Positions 8,514-16,060 of a DNA stretch of 43,602 bases are shown here, piece after piece. The notes under the pieces were generated by a model. The model did no database searches. It had not been told where the DNA came from and saw only the letters and a program-made list of their open reading frames with translations. Origin of the DNA: an uncultured Bacteroidales bacterium (GTDB lineage Bacteria > Bacteroidota > Bacteroidia > Bacteroidales > FEN-979). Each line of letters starts with the position of its first letter. Positions within the stretch are counted from its first letter, which is position 1. Location of the stretch: assembly GCA_903875045.1 (NCBI GenBank), contig CAIQUS010000250.1, positions 1-43,602 on the forward strand. The letters run 5' to 3'. The position numbers and the translations under genes were made by a program.

Positions 8514-10751
8514 ATGAAAACCTTATCATTTATTATCGTTATACTACTGATAAACAGTAGATTGCTATTATCGCAGGTTGCCATCAATACTGAGGGCGCT
8601 TCTCCCGACAATTCAGCTATGCTCGATGTGAAATCAACCACAAAGGGGATGCTCATTCCCCGCATGACCATCACTGAACGTAATGGGATAGCCAGCCCTG
8701 CAAACGGATTGCTGATCTTCTGCACCGGTGATAACCAATATTACTCCAACAAAGGAACTCCTGCCGTACCCAACTGGGTGATGGTGAGCAGCCAATGGTT
8801 TTTCAACGGTTCTGATATTTATTTTATCGGTGGCAGAGTCGGGTTAAGTAAAACAAATCCAGCCTACACACTCGATGTTCTGGGGGATATCAATTTTTCA
8901 GGTACGTTGCTAAAAAATGGCACGGCAGTCGTAACCGGCGTGTCTTCAGTCACCGCGACTACCCCTTTAACGAGTAGCGGTGGGTCAACCCCGAATATTT
9001 CGATTCCGCAAGCCAGTTCAGGTTCAAACGGGTATATCTCTTCGTCAGATTGGAATACATTTAACAACAAACAGAATGCATTGACATTCGGAAATCTCAC
9101 ATCCGCTGATATAACTGTAACTGGAGGTAACGGTGCTGTTATAGGCAGCGGAACAACCATGACCGTAAATAAAGGAAATCTCACCGAGGCAACTTCCTCT
9201 GTTCTTACCATAACAGGTGGAACAGGTTCTGTCCTGGGAACCGGCGCTTCGATCCAGGTAAAGTCGGCCAATTCCAGCCAGTCGGGTTACCTGAGCAATA
9301 CTGACTGGAATAGTTTTAATAATAAGGTTTCGAGCCAGTGGGCTACAGCCAGTCAGGATATTTATTATAATACCGGCAAAGTAGGGATCGGCACAGCAGC
9401 ACCAGTTTCATCTGCAGTTTTGGAAGTTGCCAGTACAAGCAGCGGTGTGTTGTTACCCCGCATAACGCTTGATCAACGTAATGCCATAACCAGCCCTGCC
9501 GAAGGTTTGATGGTATTTTGCACGGATTGTGGCGCTAATGGTACCCTGAGCGTTTATTCAAATGGTACATGGATGACCTATTCTCCCTGTGTGGTCCCAT
9601 CTTCTACACAAGGTTCTCATATTGTATCACCCGGTCAGGTAATCTGGAACTGGACAGTGGTTGCAGGCGCTACCGGTTACAAATGGAACACAACCGCCAG
9701 TTACGGTACTGCCCTTGATATGGGATCGGCCATATCAAAGACCGAAACCGGTATTGCCTGTGGTACAAACTACACACGATATATATGGGCCTATTATGCT
9801 TGTGGGGTATCTGTTTTGACAACGCTTTCTCAAGCCATAGCAGCCATTTCCCCTGCCACCCCCTCCTCCGGCACCCATACTTCGACCGAAACCTCCATTG
9901 TTTGGAACTGGAACTCGGTAACTGATGTTACGGGATATAAATGGAATACTGAAAATAATTTTGAAACCGCAACGGATATGGTAACCGCAACCTCTAAAAA
10001 TGAAACAAGCCTGACATGTGGAACGTCCTATACACGATATGTGTGGGCGTACAATGGCTGCGGATATTCCACACCAGTTACTTTAACGCAATCAACGCTT
10101 GCCTGCTGCGGGATTCCCATCACCGACAGCCGCGATGGCAAGAGTTATAATACAGTCGTGATCGGAACGCAGTGCTGGCTAGCTCAAAACCTCAACGTGG
10201 GAACAATGATCGCCGGTGCGGGTACCCAGGCCAACAATGGTATTATCGAAAAATATTGTTACAGTAATAATGAAGACAATTGCTCCATCTACGGGGGATT
10301 ATATCAATGGAGTGAAACGATGAATTACACTACTTCAACCAATTCAAATCCAAGTGGCCGCGAAGGTATATGTCCATCCGGCTGGCATTTGCCATCGGAT
10401 GCCGAATGGTGCCAGATGGAAACCTTTCTTGACGCAACGGTAAATTGCACCGGTACCGGATGGCTGGGTACGAATGCAGGCGGAAAAATGAAAGAAATTG
10501 GCACCAGCCATTGGTTAACCCCGAATACCGGCGCAACTAACAGTAGTGGCTTTACTGGTCTTCCGGGAGGCATGAATCAAGGTGGCTCGTACTCCACTAT
10601 CGCCAACTATGGGTATTTTTGGACTACTGTCGAATGTAGCTCAACGAGTGCCTATTACCATTCACTGTACTATAATAGCGCTACAATTTATCGAACCTGC
10701 CTCAGCAACAATAAGCCATGGGGATACTCCGTCAGGTGTGTAAAGAATTGA
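8514..10751 (+). CDS. Secreted tail-fibre-like modular surface protein, FISUMP tip
   Basis: This 745-residue tandem paralog of the preceding gene has the same signal peptide, N-module, shaft, second N-module and two Fn3-like repeats over residues 1 to about 530, clearly alignable throughout. The C-terminal about 210 residues differ. They are a canonical FISUMP domain: [72 protein letters not shown] and a final SVRCVKN. Like its neighbour, it lacks a sorting domain. The sharp switch from conserved to unrelated sequence at the start of the tip suggests module exchange by recombination. Surface display and binding are inferred from domain architecture only. Confidence 0.85.
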   Translation: MKTLSFIIVILLINSRLLLSQVAINTEGASPDNSAMLDVKSTTKGMLIPRMTITERNGIASPANGLLIFCTGDNQYYSNKGTPAVPNWVMVSSQWFFNGSDIYFIGGRVGLSKTNPAYTLDVLGDINFSGTLLKNGTAVVTGVSSVTATTPLTSSGGSTPNISIPQASSGSNGYISSSDWNTFNNKQNALTFGNLTSADITVTGGNGAVIGSGTTMTVNKGNLTEATSSVLTITGGTGSVLGTGASIQVKSANSSQSGYLSNTDWNSFNNKVSSQWATASQDIYYNTGKVGIGTAAPVSSAVLEVASTSSGVLLPRITLDQRNAITSPAEGLMVFCTDCGANGTLSVYSNGTWMTYSPCVVPSSTQGSHIVSPGQVIWNWTVVAGATGYKWNTTASYGTALDMGSAISKTETGIACGTNYTRYIWAYYACGVSVLTTLSQAIAAISPATPSSGTHTSTETSIVWNWNSVTDVTGYKWNTENNFETATDMVTATSKNETSLTCGTSYTRYVWAYNGCGYSTPVTLTQSTLACCGIPITDSRDGKSYNTVVIGTQCWLAQNLNVGTMIAGAGTQANNGIIEKYCYSNNEDNCSIYGGLYQWSETMNYTTSTNSNPSGREGICPSGWHLPSDAEWCQMETFLDATVNCTGTGWLGTNAGGKMKEIGTSHWLTPNTGATNSSGFTGLPGGMNQGGSYSTIANYGYFWTTVECSSTSAYYHSLYYNSATIYRTCLSNNKPWGYSVRCVKN

Positions 10752-10835
10752 TTGCTGGCTGAGACAATTCACTTTAACAAAAGAAAGGAAAGTGTATTAA
10801 ATTTGTGATCAAAAGTACTATTTTTTTATATTTTC

Positions 10836-11363
10836 CTAAAATTTCGTGAACACCTGAAGTGCGTATGGACCAGTCAAAATATGTGCCCTTTCCACGCCTG
10901 GAAAACTATCAGCCAGTTGCAACTTTGAGCAGTAAGGGGAGCCATATAGACAGGAGGTCAAAATCGACCTCTTGTTTTTTTTCGCCCGCTGGAAACCCTT
11001 GACAATATTGAGTAAGACTTGAACCTCTGGCTTGAAAAGGGTAGTTGCAACTCTTCCTTTTTCAATAATGAGTTTTCCGTCAAAGATGCAACTAAGTATC
11101 TTGTTTTTGGTCTTTCCATTCGCCTTCCTGTAATACTCAACGAGGTTCTCCAACATTGGTAATGTGTGCTTTACATAACGATTCTTCTTTGCCAGTTCCC
11201 CATAGTCCCCGATTACATTTCTATACAAAACATCCATTGGTTTATTCAAATATCTGGCAACAATTTCGGCAAACCCATTGTTCGATTCATCAATCAAGGT
11301 GGCATCAATCCCTCTTTGACCCAAGCCACATATCCATAATTCATTTTCTTCACTGCAAAACAT
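10836..11363 (-). pseudogene. Serine-recombinase-like C-terminal remnant
   Basis: The 175-codon frame contains LPMLENLVEYYRKANGKTKN followed by KILSCIFDGKLIIEKGRVATT. This resembles the region just before the end of large Bacteroidota serine recombinases, where a helical linker leads to an (I/V)GS(I/M)FPEKL.F..G..RT block. The N-terminal catalytic domain with its serine is absent. Downstream the frame runs through repeat copy C (encoding SPYCSKLQL) into unrelated sequence. The stretch before residue 85 is not recognisable. It is most likely a decayed fragment and not a working protein. Confidence 0.45.
10915..10982 (+). repeat. GTTGCAAC/hairpin element, copy C
   Basis: CAGTTGCAACTTTGAGCAGT then AAGGGGAGCC, followed by a hairpin of GAGGTC, AAAATC and GACCTC and a T run (10954-10982). 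The hairpin stem differs completely from copies A, D and F but its position is kept. A further exact GTTGCAAC lies at 11044-11051 inside the recombinase-like frame. The hairpin probably ends transcription after the FISUMP gene at 8514-10751. Confidence 0.65.
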
Positions 11364-11444
11364 CCCTGTATGGAACCCAATTAAGGAATGTCGGCGGACG
11401 AACTGGGCACTTCGGGTTGGCGGGGTGAACGATAAGCCAGGTTT

Positions 11445-14396
11445 TTATAATTTCAGTGATACCATAAACTGGTCATTCGGTTTCATGAGCCCATACGCCC
11501 TGGAAAAGCCAAAAGAAAGGGTAGACTTCAGGAGGCTGAATAACACGAGCTCTAAATCAAGCTGAACACCGGATGAAAAGAAATTCCGCTGAGGCCGGTC
11601 GTTCGCAATATTGGTAAAAAGTCCCATCCCAAACACCGTAAATCGGGCATAGGTAGAATAAAAACCCAGGAAGCCGAGTTTACGAAACCTGATGGGCCTG
11701 AAATCGATTTCGGTGGTTAATTTGCCATAATTGAGGGCTGATACCCCGTCAATCTGTACTCCGGGAAAACTTGACATATTACGGTACTGTTGTGCAGCGC
11801 GATAATCAACATAATTGTTCCCAAACCCACCGAAATAAAAGTATGAGTTGCTTTTATCAGAATCCCCGAAACTTTGTCCAGCCGAGGTCCGGAACCATAA
11901 TGAAGTGTTGCGCAATGGAAGCAGGAATCCGACATCAAAATTGTTAATCAACTGCGGATAGAAGATATTCCTGGCAAAGCTGGTATACGAATAAACATTC
12001 CAATCGTATCCCTGTTCCGTTTCGATAGCGCCCAGTGATCTTTTCAGGTAGCTCTTGTGAAAGTTAATGGTTCCGACAAAGAGTTCAGTATAATCGGAGG
12101 CAATGTTCTGATAAAATGGCAGGGTCTCGAGGTCGCCGTAGGCAGTGAGTTTGACAAAAAAATCGGTCTTGCCGGGAGAAAGGCGGTTAAAAAGCTTGTA
12201 ATATTTTCCGGATATCGAATAGCCGGCCCTGCTGAATTTTGTCGGACCGAAAAGATCATAAAAATCTGCACAATTATAATTGGCAGTGAACGACCAGTTC
12301 CAGATACTATATTCGACTGAAAGATGCACCGTTTCTTTCAAAGGAAGTGCCTGGTAAGGAGAAAAGGACCATTTCAGTGTCAGTGAATTCAGACCCATGG
12401 GATCCGTGAAGTTCATACGGTATCCGGCAGCGATATAGCTTTTGTAGCCCTGAACGATCGGGTAGGCGCTGGCCAGTTTCAGCTCTTTAACCGGCACATA
12501 TTTTTTTTCAGAAACGCCAATGGAATCGAGCTTTATCCTGGAGGGTGGCTGCAGCATCCAGTTTTCGACCTCCGGGTATTTCTGATAGATCTTTTGACCA
12601 AGGTATTCAATCGCATTGACATTGGGCAACGTATCGATCTTCATCATTCCGGGCACCATTCCATCTGCTGTATACTCCAGGACCAGCATGGAATCGGCGG
12701 AAACCGGCAACGGCCTGAAAAATCCACGGGTGGCATTGGTGAGAATCTCCGGCTGGCGGGTTTCAAGCGAAATTCTGAAAACATTGGATACTCCTGTTAT
12801 GTAAGAAGTTCCATACAGGTATTTTCCGTCAGGTGAAAAGACAAAATTTGCTGACGGATTATCCTTGAATTCATAGATTTCCCGGTAGTTCGTTGTTCCT
12901 TTAAGCAGATCTGTAATCCGGAACAGGACGAGTTTTTGCCTGCCCTGGATGTCCGATAAGGTAGCCGATATCATGAGCCCGTCGGGTGAAATATCCAGGT
13001 CGGAAAGATCTTTGCCAAATGGCAGCTGATAAAGGTTCTGCCATTCCTTGTAAGGCGGCATGAAACGGACCAAAATGGAGTAGCCGCTTATGCCTTGAAC
13101 CCCATAAATTGCCCGGTCTTTCCTGTTAAAAACCAGGTGGCCTGCCCTCGTGTACCTGATCAGGTCGCGGGTTTTTCCTGTTTTTATGTCGATTGACTGC
13201 AATCCGCGCCATTCGTAATTATGGGTTGAGGCGAACAGGGTCTTGGTTGAGTCGTCGTATGCCAGGCTTGTAACATGATACATGGAGGGGCTGGGAACCG
13301 ATTCGATTTTCTCCATTTTGCCGGTTTTAATGTCCACGCTGGTGATGTGTGCCATCTTGCCCGGATAGCTAACGGCAAGATATACCTTCCCGGCATCTTT
13401 ATCGTAATAGGGCCGGGAGGCAGAGCCCAGGGGCTTGCTTACGATCTTCCGGTATCTGCTTTCCGGTGCCGCCTGCAGGATTGCCTTCATGTTTGACTTT
13501 TGAAAGTCGTGCTCCCAGACAATCCATTTATCCCATTCCTTCTGGATGGAGATCCCATAAACATGTTTAAACTGACTTGCATAGTACCTCCTGCTGGTAT
13601 CGGTGCGGGAATAGAAATCCTTTAGCTTTGTCAGTCCGTATTGATAGGCGAGATAACTGACGAATCGCGTTCCATACAGGTAGGAGTTGACCCCAACCTG
13701 GAAGTCGATGGCAGTTCCCTCACTTTCCAGCCCGATCACATTATAAAAAAAACTGCTGTCGTGCACCATGGTACGGAATACCATTTCATCGTAACCACCC
13801 ATTACACGGCCGACTCCGCCGCTCATCCAGGTCTCCATAAAAACAGCGATTCCTTCATGATACCATCGCGGGGAGTACCATCGCGGGGTTGTAAAATAGC
13901 TGTATGCCATCGACAATGGATCTTTATTGTCGGGCATCACCCGGCCACCGAATATTTTTTTAAAAACCCGGTCGGTTTTTGAACGCTTGTCACACATCAC
14001 CTGGTGTGTAAGCTCATGGTTCATAAGCCATTGTATACGCTCGTTGGAGGGCACTACTGAATAAGTATAATTAAATGGAGCTATCCCGATATTCAGAAAA
14101 TTCCAGGGAATCACAAGAGTCCCTCCATTTCCCACATCCGTGAAGTCGTTAAAGAGAATATTGGTCTTCCCCGTAGGAGTATAATCCCAAAAGTTCTTAT
14201 GGAAATCAAGCGCGTTCTCAAATGAACGAACGGTATGCGGAACAAGGTAGGAGGTGTTTTTATCCAGGAAAACCAGTTTAACGTTTGGTGTCTCGTATTT
14301 GGTGATCCTGGATTTGTTCTGGGAAACCAAATTAAGGGGGAAAATGAAAACAACCAGGATGGCCAAACAGACCTGCCGGAGTAGAGGTTTAATCAT
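11445..14396 (-). CDS. HExxH metallopeptidase-like protein with beta-propeller and beta-barrel
   Basis: This is a 983-residue protein with a signal peptide (residues 1 to about 26, ending LNLVSQ). Residues about 35-300 are a gluzincin-type peptidase domain: H127-E128-L-T-H131 gives HExxH, and E181 in WYHEGIAVFMETW is a good third zinc ligand about 50 residues later, as in the peptidase MA group. Residues about 310-610 are TolB/WD40-like blades, with repeats such as LDISPDGLMISATL and FVFSPDGKYLYGTSY. From about 650 to the end, alternating aromatic/hydrophobic strands and a terminal FMVSLKL suggest an outer-membrane beta-barrel. No T9SS sorting domain is present, consistent with a barrel anchor. 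It starts 7 bases after the stop of the 14404-15426 gene, so the two form an operon. Substrate unknown. All the named zinc residues are present. Confidence 0.75.
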   Translation of the reverse strand: MIKPLLRQVCLAILVVFIFPLNLVSQNKSRITKYETPNVKLVFLDKNTSYLVPHTVRSFENALDFHKNFWDYTPTGKTNILFNDFTDVGNGGTLVIPWNFLNIGIAPFNYTYSVVPSNERIQWLMNHELTHQVMCDKRSKTDRVFKKIFGGRVMPDNKDPLSMAYSYFTTPRWYSPRWYHEGIAVFMETWMSGGVGRVMGGYDEMVFRTMVHDSSFFYNVIGLESEGTAIDFQVGVNSYLYGTRFVSYLAYQYGLTKLKDFYSRTDTSRRYYASQFKHVYGISIQKEWDKWIVWEHDFQKSNMKAILQAAPESRYRKIVSKPLGSASRPYYDKDAGKVYLAVSYPGKMAHITSVDIKTGKMEKIESVPSPSMYHVTSLAYDDSTKTLFASTHNYEWRGLQSIDIKTGKTRDLIRYTRAGHLVFNRKDRAIYGVQGISGYSILVRFMPPYKEWQNLYQLPFGKDLSDLDISPDGLMISATLSDIQGRQKLVLFRITDLLKGTTNYREIYEFKDNPSANFVFSPDGKYLYGTSYITGVSNVFRISLETRQPEILTNATRGFFRPLPVSADSMLVLEYTADGMVPGMMKIDTLPNVNAIEYLGQKIYQKYPEVENWMLQPPSRIKLDSIGVSEKKYVPVKELKLASAYPIVQGYKSYIAAGYRMNFTDPMGLNSLTLKWSFSPYQALPLKETVHLSVEYSIWNWSFTANYNCADFYDLFGPTKFSRAGYSISGKYYKLFNRLSPGKTDFFVKLTAYGDLETLPFYQNIASDYTELFVGTINFHKSYLKRSLGAIETEQGYDWNVYSYTSFARNIFYPQLINNFDVGFLLPLRNTSLWFRTSAGQSFGDSDKSNSYFYFGGFGNNYVDYRAAQQYRNMSSFPGVQIDGVSALNYGKLTTEIDFRPIRFRKLGFLGFYSTYARFTVFGMGLFTNIANDRPQRNFFSSGVQLDLELVLFSLLKSTLSFGFSRAYGLMKPNDQFMVSLKL

Positions 14397-14403
14397 AATG
14401 TCA

Positions 14404-15426
14404 TCACCCCCCTACACAAAATGGCGTGCAAGCGTCCATCAATGCGTTTTGCAGCATTGCCTGCATAACATCGAACTGATTGATTGCATTTGCCTTATTA
14501 TTGATGATCGATGCTATATCAGGCCCGGACTTTTTATCACTTGCATTTTTCAAATTTCCCTGGTCAGCCTGAAGGCATTGCGTTACAATAAGTTCCCCGC
14601 TAAGCGTTTCATCAAATGTATTCATTTGGCTGATGACTTTTTTAATATCAATCCCGGTAAACTCTCTCATTTCAGCTGTATCAACTGCCACCATCGAATT
14701 CATTACAGGTTTAAGTTCCACATCTGCCAAAAGCGCTTTCATTCCCTGATTATTGTTGTAAAATTTCTTGTCCTTGAGATAATTAAGCATTGGCTTGTCC
14801 TTGCTAAGCATGGCTGCAATCATAACATTGATGGTCAGCAAATCATAGGCGTCCTTCAAACCCTGGTGGGGCTTGTCAGGGTGACTGGACAGGTATGTTT
14901 CGACCGAACTCAGGTATTCAATTAATATTCCGTCACGATAGCGGATGCCGGTAATGGCGTTGTTGGCATTATGGAAATAACCTGCCAGGACGATATTTTC
15001 GTTATTTCCCAAAGATTCCAGCGCATGGATTATAGTCATAAGATCGACACGCGCGGAATCAAGATAGGTTTTGTACTCTGAAAGGGCGTTGACAGCGGTA
15101 TAACTGGTATTTTTAAACTCCTCTTCAGATGCAGTCTTCTCAATCACTTTTTCAATATCAAGGGAGGTTTTCAGTGATTTATAATACATGTAGGAGTAGT
15201 ACTTCAGGGTATATGCTGTTCTGGCTGTGTCTGATGCATATTCATTGCGCAGAATGACATCTTTTTCAGTCATATTGGCTTTCCTGTACTTGTCGACTGT
15301 GCCGAAAGTTCCTACCAGAAACTTACGCGAAGGTGCTCCTTCCGAGATCGATGCACCGATCAACAAACCGGCCAGAAGGGATCCGATAGCTATGAAGCTT
15401 GCCTGAATTACTGTAATTTTTTTCAT
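14404..15426 (-). CDS. Exported or membrane-anchored all-helical protein, unknown
   Basis: This 340-residue protein has a single N-terminal hydrophobic segment (residues about 8-27, QASFIAIGSLLAGLLIGASI), either a signal anchor or an uncleaved signal. The rest is predicted almost entirely helical, with charged and leucine-rich segments and a C-terminus carrying two cysteines (DACTPFCVGG). I do not recognise a family. It is the first gene of a two-gene operon with the HExxH/barrel protein; the 7-base gap suggests co-translation. It could be a chaperone, substrate or periplasmic partner for that peptidase, but nothing in the sequence decides this. Confidence 0.65.
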   Translation of the reverse strand: MKKITVIQASFIAIGSLLAGLLIGASISEGAPSRKFLVGTFGTVDKYRKANMTEKDVILRNEYASDTARTAYTLKYYSYMYYKSLKTSLDIEKVIEKTASEEEFKNTSYTAVNALSEYKTYLDSARVDLMTIIHALESLGNNENIVLAGYFHNANNAITGIRYRDGILIEYLSSVETYLSSHPDKPHQGLKDAYDLLTINVMIAAMLSKDKPMLNYLKDKKFYNNNQGMKALLADVELKPVMNSMVAVDTAEMREFTGIDIKKVISQMNTFDETLSGELIVTQCLQADQGNLKNASDKKSGPDIASIINNKANAINQFDVMQAMLQNALMDACTPFCVGG

Positions 15427-15779
15427 GGTTCTGTGTTAGATTTTATGAGGATATGTTCTAAATACGACCGAACTGACAAAAAGTTGGCGCTTTAATGAAC
15501 GAATTGTACCAAAATCTTTTTATAACAACGGTCTAATTTTAAGGGGCTAAGATATTAATATAAATTGAATTTTTAACTTTGTCTGATCAGGCCGGTGGAG
15601 TTGACCATCCCTGGCCGATTCTCATTGACCACACCTTGTACATTGATTGTTAAACTGTTAAGGTGGTTAGTATAACCAGCCTGTCCAGTAAGCTTTTATT
15701 ATCAATTATTAGGTAAAAATATAAAACTTTTATGGTTCATTATATGCCTGAGCCAAACCCGCAAAACATGTAGTCATCC
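15427..15779. other. Intergenic region with a TGACC-rich element
   Basis: It contains no gene. At 15594-15641, GTTGACCATCC, GGCCGATT and ATTGACCACACC form a pair of TTGACCA motifs of the kind found at many gene-block boundaries in this window (see 19222, 19547, 28173, 31141). These look like IS-end remnants. The promoter of the minus-strand operon should lie just above 15426, but no convincing -7 box stands out. Confidence 0.4.
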
Positions 15780-15850
15780 AGTTGCAAATTTGTGCATTAA
15801 GGGGAGCCCTAGTGGACAAGCCGGCAGAAATGCCGGCTTTTTCTTTTACT
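15780..15850 (+). repeat. GTTGCAAC/hairpin element, copy D
   Basis: AGTTGCAAATTTGTGCATT, AAGGGGAGCC, then a perfect AAGCCGGCA-GAAA-TGCCGGCTT hairpin with a T-rich tail (15818-15846). It is nearly the same as copy A in the hairpin. On the minus strand it falls in an open frame reading KEKAGISAGLSTRAPLNA, a reading-through artefact and not a gene. Two AATGAAAAGTGGCA repeats follow at about 15880-15910. Confidence 0.65.
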
Positions 15851-16041
15851 GGTAAGGGATTCGGCGGTTGCCACTTTTCATTCCTAATCGGTTCCTGCCA
15901 CTTTTCATTTTCACTCAATTTCATTTTAAGGATTGGTTATCTGTGCTTTACATAACACTTTCCAGTTGGTTTTTTCTGTTGCGGTCAACAAATGCTATTT
16001 CATGTTAATCTTCACTTTGCCGAAATAGATCAATAAATCTG

Positions 16042-16049
16042 TAATTTTG
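16042..16049 (+). promoter_or_regulatory. TAnnTTTG -7 box
   Basis: TAATTTTG matches the Bacteroidota -7 consensus exactly, with a TTTG about 22 bases upstream. It is only 12 bases before the first possible start of the BNR-repeat gene. The leader would be very short unless translation starts at the TTG at 16067. Confidence 0.35.
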
Positions 16050-16060
16050 GCAATAAAAAG

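Noticed and set aside
15730-15924. Minus-strand ORF of 64 codons over repeat copy D
   Set aside because: Its translation is the hairpin repeat plus two AATGAAAAGTGGCA units; equivalent readings appear over other copies, so it is an artefact of the repeat.
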